From the NCBI GenBank assembly GCA_947568835.1, contig OX387610.1, forward strand, positions 12,567,001 through 12,631,000: 64,000 bases of DNA, given 5' to 3'. Numbering within the stretch: position 1 is the stretch's first letter; each line of letters begins with the position of its first letter. The position numbers and the translations under genes were made by a program. The notes below the pieces were generated by a model, which saw nothing but the letters and a program-made list of their open reading frames with translations, was not told the DNA's origin and did not search any database. Positions 11,301 through 24,200 of the stretch are shown here, one piece after another. This DNA comes from Protonemura montana. Taxonomy: Eukaryota > Arthropoda > Insecta > Plecoptera > Nemouridae.

Positions 11301-14300
11301 CTGTAAATTTATAAACTAACCACAAAATTCTATGTAATTATATTTCAAATTCTATAAACACTATTGTAATTCTATTAGGTCTAGGTAATTATTGTAAAAC
11401 CAAAGCTATTAAGAAACAAATAAATAAATAAATAAAAGTGAAATAACCACCGGACGTCCAAATATATCCAGACACTTGTGATAACGAGTTCTGTTCTTGC
11501 AGGAGTATCTGGAACACAGCCTGACGTCAGGTTCCGGCTCAGGGCTGCCGTTGCTGATCCAACGCACGCTGGCAAAGCAGATATCGCTGTGCGAGCTGAT
11601 TGGCAAGGGTCGCTACGGGGAAGTCTGGCGTGGCGAGTGGCACGGAGAGAGCGTCGCGGTCAAGATATTCTTCTCCAGGGATGAGGCGTCTTGGAGGAGG
11701 GAGACGGAGATTTACAGGTTAGTTGATTTAATGCTTTCATTTTATGCAGTTTTTGATGATGGTTGGGTTTTTTGAATGGTCCTTTGGGGGACGTCAGCAT
11801 AAATGATGCTTTAAAACACTAATTTTTGTAATGGGAAAGAGGAATGAAAGAAGTTAATGAGATTAAACTGCCAAAGAATTATCCAGACAAGTTTGTCCAC
11901 TTGATGTTTCTGTATCCCTGTCCAACAATAAGGCATTTTAAGTAACTACCATCTTTGATTTGCTATACATCTTATCTTACCGAGCAACTGTATACCTACA
12001 TAGCATTAAGTAATTAACCATACTGTTTGGTTTTTGTGATTAGAGAAACTTTTCAACACAAATGCTAAACTAGCCTCATTATTGAAACTACTCTATAGAT
12101 TTAATTTATTTATTAATAGCGGGGTTTGTAGCCACCTCAATCTACTGATCATTTTGCGCCTGACATATTTATTTATTTTATTTATTTCCACAACTTTGAC
12201 AGACATTTCAATGCAGTATAAAATGATATCAGTTGTTGCTAGGTCAGCTATTAGCAAGTTTTTATATTGTTTAAATTAGCCCTCATTTCTCTGGAGCTAT
12301 TCTATCCCCTCTGCAGCTAAGCAGTTCTTTCCAATGTCGGTTCTTGGTTGCAGCTGTTAAATCTTGTGATGGTGGTTGTCAAGCTATGTATGATGGTGGT
12401 TGAAGGAGCAGGTTGACGTCCTCCCATGCAGGTTCATTGTTATATGCTCGGAATATGGCCATGATTCGCGATCTATTTCGTCTCTCCCCTAGATTCTCCC
12501 AGTTAAACTCAGTATAAACTGATTCCTGGTATAACTGCAGGTAGAATATTGTTAAAACAAATCCAGTAATTTCTTTGTAAACAGATGATTTACTGTTCAA
12601 TTTGCGATGATTAACGAAGAAATAAAACACCATCTCTAACCTCACTTCCCTCCGTCCAGCACCGTCCTGTTCCGTCACGAATGCGTGCTCGGCTACGTCG
12701 GGTCGGACATGACGTCGCGGAACTCGTGCACCCAGCTGTTGCTGGTGACGCACCACCATCCGCTCGGCTCGCTGTACGACCATCTGCAGCGGACGACGCT
12801 CACGCATCACCAGATGATGAAGATATGTCTCTCCATCGCAGCAGGGCTGGTGCATTTGCACACGGAGATATTCGGCACACAGGTTAGTTCGGTGGGCATG
12901 CATTGGGCGTGGATTGGGCACCAAGATTTGAGAGGTTATTAGTGTTCCTAATAATAAAAAGCATTCACATTATCTATGACACGAATCACTGTGGTTTCTA
13001 TGCTAAATCTCATTTAAATTGCAAACGCTTGCAATGCGGGGGGTATTTTATTATCATGCCCGTTTTGCCCTCAATTTTTGAGAGGTTATTAGTGTTCCTA
13101 AGAATTGAAGGCATTCACATTATCTTCAGAACAAATCACTGTGATTTCTTTGCTAAATTTGATTTAAATTGCAAACGCTTGCAATGCTCAGGGTATTTTA
13201 TTATTATGCCCTTTTACCCTCAATTTTTGAGAGGTTATTAGTGTTCCTCATAATGAAAATCATTTGCATTATCTATGACACAAATCACTGTGGTTTCTAT
13301 GCTAACTCTGATTTAAATTGCAAACACTTGCAATGCGCAGGGTATTTTATTATTATGCCCGTTTTGCCCTCAATTTTTGAGAGATTTTTAGTGTTTCTAA
13401 CAATAAAACGCCGTGGTTCCTCACACAGGGCAAGCCAGCGATAGCGCATCGCGACATCAAGAGCAAGAACGTCCTGGTCACCGTGCACGGCTCGTGCGTT
13501 ATCGCAGACTTTGGTCTGGCCGTCACGCATGTGCAAGCCACCGGTCAGCTTGACGTGGGCACCAATCCACGCGTCGGTACCAAGCGATACATGAGCCCCG
13601 AGGTGCTCGACGAGAGGTCAGTGCTACGTTTAATAAGTTTTATTTATTTAAATTAAAATTTTCACAACTATTTTCTAGTTATAAATCAAGTCAAGGTTCT
13701 AGTGTGTACAAAGCTATGTCAAGTTAATTCCATCATGATGAGGTGTAAGGAACTCATCCAGACTATAAAATTATTTTCGTGTAAGAAATGTTGCTGGCCT
13801 GTTTTTGAGGGTAGGGCAATCTTTGGCTTCTTTGGTTGCTATTGTTATTTTGCCTGTTCGAGGATGGGAGGGAAAATGTATGTCAAACCCTTCCTGTCCT
13901 AGGAAATATAGGTGTAACAATTTTCTGGTGTGCTTGACTGGGCATGTAACTCTGCCCCAGTGCAACTTTCACGTGTTCGACTGGGCATGTGACTCTGTCC
14001 CAGTGCAACTTTCACGTGTTCGACTGGGCATGTGACTCTGTCCCAGTGCAACTTTCACGTGTTCGACTGGGCATGTGACTCTGCTCCAGTGCAACTTTCA
14101 CGTGTTCGACTGGGCATGTGACTCTGTCCCAGTGCAACTTTCACGTGTTCGACTGGGCATGTGACTCTGTCCCAGTGCAACTTTCACGTGTTCGACTGGG
14201 CATGTGACTCTGACCCAGTGAAACTTTCACGTGTTCGACTGGGCATGTGACTCTGCTCCAGTGCAACTTTCACGTGTTCGATTGGACATGTGACTCTGTC

Positions 14301-15623
14301 CCAGTGCAACTTTGCAGAGTTACTCGCTCTCGGGTCTCTTCCAGTGCTTTTTTCTTGCTCAGAAAATATTGACGATGCTATTGGAAAACAAATTCATGCA
14401 CTGCTACCCTTGCTCGGAGCTGGTGCAAACCCGGTGGCGAGCATGACGTCATCGAGCAAGTTTCAAACCCGCCCCGGTGCAGGCAATTTTTTTATGCCAT
14501 TTCAAGGTTCCTGAAATTTTTTTAAAAATGAGTGATGTCAAATAAATGTTGTATGGAACCAGCTATGGAACCAGCTAGAAATAATTAAAAAAGGGTTTGA
14601 CCACTGGAGTCCACTTCCAAAACCATAGTAAAGCCACTTCAAACCGAATCTTAACCTTCCAGCATCGACATGTCGAACTTTGAGTCATTCAAACGGTCGG
14701 ACATCTACGCCCTCGGCTTGGTGTTCTGGGAGGTCTGCCGACGCACGCTTTCCTCCGGCATCGCCGAGGACTGCAAGCCGCCCTTCCACGACGTCGTCCC
14801 ACCCGATCCAAGCTTCGACGACATGAAGAAGGTCGTCTGCACGGACACGCAACGGCCGATGATCCCCAACCGGTGGGCCAGCAATGAGGTGTGCAAACAT
14901 ACATTTTATAATACATTTTTCTGGGATAATCTTTCACGTTGCCAACTTTGAAAACTTAACATTTCCAAAAGTGAGAGAGGTTTGATGGTAATCAAGGTTG
15001 AATTACCTTGAAACCCTTGATCAAAAAGATTTGCTGTGTTGGAAACTCCGGTTCTTATTATCTCTCTAAAGTGGAGCAACACTGCTGTGGATCATATATT
15101 TTTTGGGTGATCATCATACACATGACCAGTTCTGTTCGGGAGAGAGGTTGGAGGGATGAAAGTAAGTACAGCAACTTCACTCGCCTTGCTAATCAACCTC
15201 TTGACAGAAACTTTACTCGCCTTGCTTATCAACCTCTCGACAGCATAGATTTGTGGAGGAATAGTACCGTCCTTCGGAATAGAAGTTAAGCCGGTGGTTC
15301 CCTTGGTGCTCTTCGACAGGAGTCGCTCTGTTACTATAAAGGATTTCCCCTTCTCCTTTCTTGACTAATAGCTTCTTCATCATCATCATCAAACCAGCAT
15401 CACAGAGCCCTCGTTCAAGAACGAGCGTTATTTAACCCAACGAATCGATCTCCTGCTTAATCCTATCGTCTTTTCCTTGCAGACGCTGTCGAGCATGGCC
15501 AAGCTAATGCGCGAGTGCTGGAACCCTAACGCTAGCGCTCGCCTGCCCGTGCTTCGAGTAAAGAAGACGCTCGTGAAGCTCGCGGTGTCCGACGCTCACG
15601 TCCACCTTGACGTAGACGTCTGA
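8346..15623 (+). CDS. sax: Type I BMP/activin receptor serine/threonine kinase, saxophone/ACVR1 (ALK2) type
   Basis: Nine exons join in consistent phase: 8346-8406, 8629-8837, 9027-9243, 10114-10331, 11503-11717, 12660-12882, 13429-13616, 14663-14888, 15483-15623 (565 residues). In order: signal peptide 1-20; cysteine-rich ligand-binding domain ending [10 protein letters not shown] segment about 177-199; GS box TSGSGSG (243-249), phosphorylated by type II receptors; kinase with P-loop GKGRYGEVW (269), VAVK Lys about 289, HRDIKSKN (Asp about 390), DFG about 408, and SPE in place of APE. The L45-loop segment [12 protein letters not shown] is nearly that of ALK2, which implies BMP-type Smad signalling. 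[13 protein letters not shown] and VGTKRYM also fit. The family is secure; saxophone/ACVR1 over thickveins/BMPR1 is my inference from these segments. All catalytic motifs are intact. Confidence 0.92.
9265..9400 (+). repeat. Dispersed repeat in sax intron 3
   Basis: It shares ACATAGGTACACATGGAATG and TTTGCTGCACTG blocks with 22260-22400 in the phosphoesterase intron, same orientation. The family is unknown and resembles a retroelement 3' end. A T15-type run precedes it. Confidence 0.5.
9885..9970 (+). repeat. Foldback-element fragment
   Basis: Two facing copies of a CTAGTTTTGACAAAA / TTCAAAACCCAGT motif. The same motif forms the ends of the larger foldback elements at 49195-49670 and 50765-51045. 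Confidence 0.5.
10395..10560 (+). mobile_element. Short foldback (terminal inverted repeat) element
   Basis: The left end AACTATTTGAAATGGGTCTT pairs with the right end AACCCATATCAAATAGTTTT, and the GAATGCTAAGTAAAGAAC block is also mirrored. It has no coding capacity. It is a small relative of the element at 50765-51045. Confidence 0.6.
10575..10870 (+). mobile_element. 5S rRNA-derived SINE, diverged copy
   Basis: Recognisable by AGATCACCTAAGTTAAGCAA, TGGGTGACCGTCATACACA, AGGATTTGTGGAG and GAGCCGGTGGTCCCTTTGG. It has many substitutions, so it is older than most copies here. Confidence 0.65.
10880..11440 (+). mobile_element. LINE 3' end carrying a 45-bp minisatellite (5 units)
   Basis: Tandem 45-bp units fill about 10998-11225 (core TACCTCCCTAGGTACAATAG). 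They are followed by a segment shared with 24600-24840: an ALPHDIMTT reading frame typical of non-LTR retrotransposon C-termini, an A/T-rich 3' UTR and an (AAAT)n tail at about 11415-11436. The 5' part of the element is missing. Two loci with the same array and flank show that the array belongs to the element, not to the sax intron. Confidence 0.7.
12926..13415 (+). repeat. Tandem array of about 149-bp units in sax intron 6
   Basis: Just over three units start near 12928, 13078 and 13226, with a partial one at about 13376. Each has TTTTTGAGAGGTTATTAGTG at one end and TTTAAATTGCAAACGCTTGC at the other. Both modules also occur in the tRNA-SINE tail, so the array is probably an amplified SINE-tail pair. 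It ends about 15 bases before the exon 7 acceptor. Confidence 0.8.
13933..14318 (+). repeat. 43-bp minisatellite, about 9 units, in sax intron 7
   Basis: Unit: CGACTGGGCATGTGACTCTG followed by TCCCAGTGCAACTTTCACGT. Each unit holds a short dyad (ACTGGG/CCCAGT). Units differ by only a few bases, so the array is young. It is wholly intronic. Confidence 0.9.
15030..15395 (+). mobile_element. 5S rRNA-derived SINE with internal duplication
   Basis: The head is diverged but recognisable (GTGGAGCAACACTG). The CTTCACTCGCCTTGCT(T/A)ATC block occurs twice in tandem (about 15172 and 15211). The tail ends in a TCATCATCATCATC run. Confidence 0.7.
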
Positions 15624-17437
15624 TGGGCCGCGTCGGGCCAGTGCCATACCAGTACAAAACGTCCATAGACGGCAGCCGTGCCGCCTAAATCGCCTGCAGT
15701 CGCCCCACGAACGTTCCGTGGGGCGATCCGTGCGGAAGAATGTTTTCGTTGTTTCAGACATTTCGTGAAGTTTGGGGAAGTGGCCTCGTAGTCAAGCGCA
15801 ATGCAAGCGGTGATTTGGTTCTCGTGAGATCTCGAAGAAGTTGAGGCTTCGCTTGTCTTGCTCCTTGCTAATGAGCAGTCACTCTCCATAACGACTTCCA
15901 TTTTTCAGTTGAAAAACCAACTGAACGATATTTTTTTTTATCGATTTTGATTATTTGTGCCGTGGAATTTCTGTGCCGTAGAGTAGAGAAAGAACAGTGT
16001 CTGCCTCTTTGCATGCCTTTGTAGGGAGAGAGACAAGGAGAGTGTTGAACCCATAGCAGCAACAGATGGGCTAGATTGTCTTTTTCGAATTTGTCCTTTC
16101 GAGAGATGGGACACGTGAAGAGAACCAAAGTTTGAGTTATCCCTCCAAGTAGTATTTACATTTCTGAAGGCTGATCTTGCCAACACTGTTTAAATCTTGC
16201 GTAATCAGTGTTTAAGGGCGATTTTTTGACAATAATGGTACTAATCATTTATCCTACATTTTGAAAGAGTTTAAAGAGCATGTTTAGATAAATACACATT
16301 AAAGATTTAATTTAAATTTGTTGCTGATTTAAAAACGCGTTGTACTAGTTCTGTCTCATAGAAATTGTACAGAATTTGCAGCCTATTTTTCTCTCTGCTC
16401 AAATCATTGTTAAATATATGGTCTGTAAGGATGGGCCTCACTTTTTCAATTGTGATTTAAAGGTCAAAGTAAGAAGTCACAATAATATTTTCGAAGCAAC
16501 ACAGTTTTAAAGCTCTTCGTGTGTTGTCTAAAATTTTTGGTTTGCAATTTAAAAAATATCAGTGCTCGAAGTAAATTGCTGTGCCGATTAAAATTGACTC
16601 TGAATGTCGTTTAAGATTGTTTTAAACAGTGTTGGTGAGATTGGTTATCAGTCCCCTATAAGTATTTTCAGGATTTACACCAACTGTAAAGTTGCCGGTA
16701 CATAACGTACGGTATCAGCTTGTTGCCAGAAGGCATCGTGTCGATCATTTTTCTGGTTGTACTCATTCCGAAAATACTAGCACTTTGTCTACTATGTAAT
16801 GGGTTGGGCTGCTAGTAGCCAGTTTAGTTGCTAATGCCAAGTGCCAGCCATAAAAAGAATTTGTGTGATGGAAGTGCCATGCCCAATTTTATAATTTTAA
16901 AGCGGTCATAAAACGTAGTCGGTCGTTGAGTTTGTTTGTGCCAATTTCTTACCACTCATTTTATCTCCCACAATAGATATAGAAAATCATCTTCTCTAAG
17001 CCATTTTATTTTATGTAATATTTGTATTGTTTTTAAGTTAGAAAGTATATTTTAGATGAGGTAGCGGTAGAGTAGTAATCGATTCTATTGCCATAATTTT
17101 CTCAGATATTTAATAATAACTATTTTATTTCTGTTTCTGTAAGTAGGTAGTACTTGCCAATATTATTTTGTACTCTATGAAAAACGCGAGACACAAATTC
17201 TCGTTAACATTATTAAAGAAATGTGTTTGATAATGGTCAATCAAATATTTGAACTCATTTTGTAGTGAACTGTAAATAATATTTATAAGTGGTTTGTATT
17301 GTAATGTACCTCAAAAACTTCTGTCCGTCTTGTAAATATGACTAACATAAAATTATTTAGTTAAGAAACGTATGTTAAGGTCGTTTAACACAATACTGCT
17401 GTAGCCTTACTTGGTATGCATAATACTATTAAATAAA
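15624..17437 (+). other. sax 3' UTR, ending at a polyadenylation signal
   Basis: No further coding exon is seen after the TGA at 15621-15623. The first canonical AATAAA on this strand with a clear downstream intergenic drop is at 17432-17437, giving an 1.8-kb 3' UTR if used. Antisense ORFs here look like chance frames. Confidence 0.45.
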
Positions 17438-18235
17438 ATACTCTATGCAAATTTTAAATATTTTACTGTCTATTTTCGAATTGTGTTGAAACATGTTCAA
17501 GACTTCCCAATTTCACATCCATTGTTGCTTGTGTTGAGAAAATGGCTGGTTGGAATCGTTGGAATTATTAGGAAAATGATTTAAGATCTAATGATGTTTT
17601 TAAACCAATTGGTAAATGGGGAACGCTGGGTTTGGAATGTGTAAGTCCATTTTTAACCCCTCACGAAGGAATAAATAGTTGTTCCTTTTTTGCCTTGTTT
17701 ATTTGACCTTTTTGTACTTCGTGCCCAATTGCGCAGGCCATGAAATCGCACTTGACGCCTACTTCACACCCGTCGCCACAACAGTAATGAATATCGGTCA
17801 CTGACCTACTTTTTACATTATGCTGAAAGTGAAAGTGTTTCTCCTCTGAAAATCATGTATTCCGATCATGACTTTATTGCAATTTTTTCAAACATCATAT
17901 GACTTTTACGCCTTATTCGGAAATTGAAAGGCGATCACATTTTCGATCTGTCAACCTGGGTCTCTCCGAGCACAAATCCTAGGGGTTTATTTATTTTCTT
18001 CGGGTATGTCTGCTATAAACGGAACTTTCGAACGGTATGAATGATTTCTAGACTATTGATACCGCTTCATCTCTCTATTGTGCCTAGATAACTGCTTCAT
18101 CCAGGTACTTTTCGGTAACTAACCCCACTTCTCATAAACTGGGTCAACTGCGTTTTGCTGGATTTCATGCTTTTTTCTAACATTTTTGTGTGAAATTGCA
18201 AGCGATTGGTTTGTGTTCTAAAAACTTGGCATAAA
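17438..18235. other. Intergenic region and probable promoter of the phosphoesterase gene
   Basis: No ORF or repeat assigned. 18040-18235 leads into the ATG at 18236. Confidence 0.35.
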
Positions 18236-21200
18236 ATGGCTGGCTTTGCGGCCCAAGCCGCTTTAAGATCCACTTGGACAGATCTAGTTGAATCATCGAC
18301 CACATTCGACATACCCGCTGCCTCCGATGTGTCTTTGGGTGTGAAGAGCGTTGTAGGATGGCTGAAACAGGTTAACATGCTTTTCACTATTAACTGCATG
18401 CTCTTAGATACACATTCTACAGTATATACATTCATATCTCATTCATCCTTATCTTAACTACTCTGTGACCTTGCAAGCTTATCAATTTTATCCTATCCTG
18501 CCTAACACAGGTTCTCTGTTACTCCTTACAAATACTCCATGTGAAAGCTCCAAGTTAATTGTAGCTTATCTACCACGCAGGCTTCTCTAGAAGTACGACA
18601 GGCAGGACTGAGGACACTTCACAACCTGTCAGGAGGCACTATGGCAACAGTAACGCTTATTCATTACAATGACGTTTACAACATCGATTCAAGAGTCAAA
18701 GAACCAGTTGGTGGTGCTGCAAGATTTTGCACAGCAGTGAAGTCATTTTCTGCTTTAAATCCACTTATTCTCTTCTCCGGGGACATATTTTCTCCGAGTA
18801 TACGTGAGTTTAATGGCTGCATCTCATAAAAAACCGTGGCTTCATATTTTTTCCATTGCACCTTCCGTGCTATGATTTATTTAGATTCAGTGATTATTAA
18901 TTGGATTTATTTTCAGTGAGCTCATTCACTAAAGGCGAGCAAATGGTGCCTGTCTTAAACGAAATCGGTACACACTGTGCTGTCTTTGGAAATCATGACT
19001 TTGGTATGTAGGCTAATAAATTGAAAAACATCCTATCGTGTGTATGCTTGTTTATCTCTACAGAGACTTTAATGTTGATTTCAGACTTTGGTCTCGAAGT
19101 TCTTAGCGAGTGGGTGTCTCAAACCAAGTTTCCATGGCTCATGTCAAACGTCATCGACCAGGAGACTGGTCGACCGCTGGGTGATGGTCGTATCACCCAT
19201 GTCGTGGACTGGGCAGGGAAACGCATTGGGTTGGTGAGTGCCAGGGTTTTTTTTTGTGGAAAAGGGTACAAATCCCTATTTACTGTCAGTTTTGTCAGAC
19301 AAATCCTGTGCAAGAAATTTTAAAACCGTCTCTCATTGTTGGACAACTCAATGCTTTGTAAAAAATGATAACAAGTGGACACTATTGTGCCAATTGGGTT
19401 TGCAGTAGCTGTTCCAAATGCATTTTTAATAAATATAACCTTCTTTCACTAGGTGCTATTTGTATTTAAATTAAGAGCAAGGCTGTATGTAACTCTAGAT
19501 AGTCCAAAATACAAATAAGTGTATTTAAAAACAATTCTTGGTTAATCTTTGGCATATTCAAATGTTCATTCCTAAAGGTCAAACTGTCTGATCAAAACGT
19601 TGGGAGTCAAACAATAAAAATACTACGTTTTTAACTATAAATTATTTTAAAACAACAATTATCACTGTCAAAAAAAATCATATATATATATGCAGTGTTT
19701 TTTGGTTTTCTGGCATTTCCACTAGGGAGCTTAAACCAGCAAGTGGATAATGGAAAAGAAGCTAGACTGGAAAAATTTGCAAATTTGCAAATTTTTCCAG
19801 TCTAGCTTCCTTTTTGTGTATATATATGTATCCACTCAAGAAAAGGATCTTGTAAAATGTTCAAGCTTGTTAACATTTTTTTGACCTGTACCTTGGATCG
19901 TTACCCATCTCTTTCATCGTTCCCAAAGTAAAACCTTAACCCCGCATTCACAGATGGGTTTGGTGGAGCGTGAATGGCTCGACACTCTTGCCAATATAAA
20001 CCCGGACGAAGTGACGTTCATCGACTTTGTCACCGCCGGCCGACAGCTCGGTGCCCAACTCAAACAAGAAGGCTGTGACTATGTGATCGCACTTACCCAC
20101 ATGCGTACGCCCAACGACATCAAGCTGGCGGAGAATTGCGACGAGGTGGACCTGATTTTAGGCGGGCACGATCATGTTTACGAGATCAAAGAGGTAGGAA
20201 AGGATTGGTAATAATTAACTGGTTTCTTTATGGAACGGCAAAGTGGTTCAGAGTTGTAGCATGTAGTTGACCGTTTTGCTTTGGCTGGATTTACTTTTGG
20301 TCCTGGACCTGGTGTTGGCTTATATTTTTGGGATCACTGAATTTTTTCTGCAAACTGACATTTCAGTATCAACCTGAGTATCATTTAGCAATCAATGGGG
20401 CCAGTAATGTTTTTTTTATGCCAGTGGCCTCTTTACTAGTGATTATGTAAAGATTTAAAGTAAATTTACACGTGCCTGACTTTTCTATCATTTTAAAGCC
20501 ACTGTGCGTAGATTTATGTGGACTAAACATGCAAATTCCAATACAGTACTTATGAAAACACAACATTTTCAGACTTGAAAAAAACTAGAGCAGGGATAAA
20601 TAAACACTAACTTTACGCTCAAATAAATTAATCTATTCGGATATTTTGGCAAGGCGTAATGAATAATTATAAAAATAAGTAGAATAATTGAGGAATCTAC
20701 CAATGGCAACCTTGCTATTCGTAGTCCCATAAGAACTAACATAGCCTCTCTTTAGCCTAAGTCTGTAAAAGAATATGATTTCACTATGGTTACCTTTTAG
20801 AATCGTAACCAAGAAGTTCGGTTTTCATGTAAAATCCTCGCTTCAAAGATCGTGAAATGAGTTTGTGTTCGTCAGGTGAACGGCAAGTACGTGATCAAGA
20901 GCGGCACCGACTTCCGTCAGTTCTCCAAGATCACGCTCAACTTCGACAAAGCGGCCGTCGAGGTGGTCATCGAGGCCGTCGACGTCACGTCAGCGTTCGA
21001 GGAAGACGAGACTCTGAAAGCACAGCTCGACAAGTACGCAAGTGAGTGCCACATCCGCGAAATTTTGTAACCTCGTTGAGGAGTTGGCAATCATAATCAG
21101 TACCATCATTGAGCGAGTAGGTTATAGTTGGAGAAATAAACATAAATTTCAAAGTTTCTGTGGAGAAAACGAGCCGGCAACATTTGGTAACTAAGAGCGA

Positions 21201-24200
21201 TAATTGATCGCATTGGCAGCCGTCCTTTTAAACAAACCTCTGCCGATTTTACGACTTGAAATATTGATATATTCATATCAATCGTTGAGGTTAGCATTAA
21301 TAAATTTTAAGTGAGCGTAAACCAGTCTCGAATGCGAGTGATCTGCGAGAAATAACAAAATAAAATTTCTTAACACTTAAAACGACAGTGACTTCACCTG
21401 GCGGCATTTTCCAGCTGCCCCCAATTTTGTCGATAAAGTAGTCCTTGGCGGCTATTTTTCGCGATGACAGCTTAACTATGGCGTTATGGGAGTACGACAC
21501 AACGCTCTACTGATGTGTAGAATGTGGGAACAGACAATATGAAGTCAACCTCTGATTGTGGAAGAGGTAGCGGCGGAAACATCACTTCTGTTGTTGTTGA
21601 CCATTCTACCAAGTGGTGGTACGATTGTAACTTTGAATGTTATCTACTAACCACCTGCATTCAGGAAGGTTTAGACTGTGAAATGTAACTTTAAAGCTGT
21701 GCTACAAAACCTGAGTCCATTGTTGTCTTAAATGGAAATAGCTGACAAAATAGCTAATAGCTAGTTGCAGGATGCTGCAAATGTGTGGGTTCCATCACTG
21801 GAACCATTTGCTTCACGGTACACCTGCTGGGATCCAGTAGACGTCAATGCAACCATAACAGCACTCTTAATATGTACTTACTGCTTTTTATGTTTTATAA
21901 TGGCCACACTGCTCGTTGCCTTAACATTTATATACAGTGAAATTAAATTAAAATCCCATCAAGAAGTCTGTAAAAACCATATCGCCCCGTGCAAGAATCT
22001 CCTGCCTCGCCCACCACCTAACCTCCAAAACGCATTTCCTTGCCAGGCGTGATGAATAGCCGGCTGGACGACGTGCTGGGAACGTTCTCGGTGCCGCTAG
22101 ACGGGCGGTTTGAGTCCCTACGTTCGGGCGAGTGCAACCTCGGCAACTGGGTGTGCGACGTGATCCTAGCGGCCACCGGTGCAGACCTCGTCGTCATTAA
22201 CTCGGGCACGCTGCGATCGGACACCATTCATCCGGCAGGTACGCTAGCGGGTTCGGTTTTAGTATTTAGTATTTATTTAGTATTTACTTTTCTCTTACCA
22301 ATTTGTATTTGCTGCACTGAGGCAAGGTACATACTAGATAGAACCATAGGTACATAGGTACACATGGAATGCGAACTGGCGTGGGATAGATTTGTTCGTT
22401 CTAATCATTGGCAAAGCTTGTACAGATATTTCATAGAAGGATTTTCATTACATTTTAATAATAACCTAACATTTTATAATCATTTTCATAACACAGAGCA
22501 AAACCAAAAAACATATAATAACATCAAACCATGGCTCTGAAAACAACCACTCAACTCATGGTGAAGTCGTTCTGAGTCGCAATCTGATGGCGATGAAGTT
22601 GACGGTTGTGCTCCGTTGTGATGGAATTTCAGTCGTAAAAACGATCCTAGAAAACCTATTGACACCAGCGCTGGCGAAACGTCGACCAAGGTCCTGTGAA
22701 GGATCAAAAGCCCAACAACAGAGCACAATCGTCAACTTCATCACCCTCAGATATTCAATCGTTGTGGACTGCGTTTCATTGGAGTGCAAATTACAGATTT
22801 CGACATCGTGGGATCATCGCTGAAAAATCTGTAAAGGGATGATAGGTAGTGTAAGCGAGATGGACTAAATTGTTGGATGAGTTCCAATGAAGTCTTTTAG
22901 AAGATTAAGATATTCTTAGTTTTTCTGGTGACTCCACTACGAAGCTGAAACCAGCAAGCAAAGGATGGAAGAGGAGCTGGACTGGAAAACTTGCAGCCGA
23001 ACAGGGATGTCAAAAACTAAAACCCTGCAACAAACCCAATCTTTGGAGATACAAAACGGGATTCGAGGAATGTAGACGTTCTGTCCTGTGGCCGTTGAAG
23101 TAGTATCTCATCAAAGAGTTGCGAAGTACTCGCCCATACGAGTCGCCTCGACCTCTTCCCTTAAAGAGGGGATCTCTTATCCTACCCTGTGAAAAAATGG
23201 AATATGTGTGCCCGGTTAGCTTCGTTGGTAAAGCACCCAACCGGCAATTTGGACTGGGTTCGTATCCTGGTTCGGTTGCACATTTTTTCAGTCTAGCTCC
23301 TCTACCCTCTCTCAGGAGAGTTCAAATTTCTTGTAGTTGGTAGAATGCCCTGAGCACCTGCAACCTGCAAAATTAAGCTTCTAAGGAGAATTCAATCCAG
23401 AGTTGAATGTCTGTGTTGCTCAAATAAAGTCTAGCACTGTTGATATTGTTGCTCGATCCAAGAGAAACTGACGCTGAGAAGATAATAAATTGCGTGCTAG
23501 TTGAAATCTTATTTAAATTGCAAACGTTTCCAATGCGCGGGGTATTTTATTATTACGAACACTATAATCACCTCAAAAATTGATGCCCAAACGGGGACAT
23601 GAATTTTTTAGTTATATAGGATATAGTAGGATTATGAGTGACCTTTTCTATTGACGTAAACAACGTGTTTACACACCTACCGTGATGCGGCAGCGAAGAA
23701 TATTGCTGCCGAGGTATCCTGTCATCGGTCAAGTCTAAGAATAGAATAGAAGCCTGAGAAGTTGAACTGCATATTTAAACCAGTGATACATGTGTGTTTA
23801 TTTGTATTTATTGTGCCCCTATCAGATGGCCAGGCAGCTGGACTGGTCGGGATAGTTTTATCTCAACTTATTTAAAGTGATTGCTAATTCTAGGTTGCAG
23901 TGATTGCCCCAAAATGTTTAATTTTTGCTATTTTCAGGAGACTTTACGATGCGAGATCTGGTGACAATCGTTCCGATGACGGATCCTTTGGTTGTCATCT
24001 CCGTAACTGGTGAGTAATCGTAAGCGTGCCCGAAAAAGAATCGAGTAAATAAAAATGTAAAATGTAACCCTCTGAAAATGTACCTCCCTAGGTACAATAG
24101 CAACATAGCCAACAAGCCTTCTTGTACCTCCCTAGGTACAATAGAGACATGGGCTATCAAGCCTTCTTGTACCTCCCTAGGTACAATAGCAACATAGCCA

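Noticed and set aside
12379..12924. 181-codon minus-strand ORF
   Set aside because: It is the antisense shadow of sax exon 6, which has kinase motifs, correct splice sites and phase on the plus strand.
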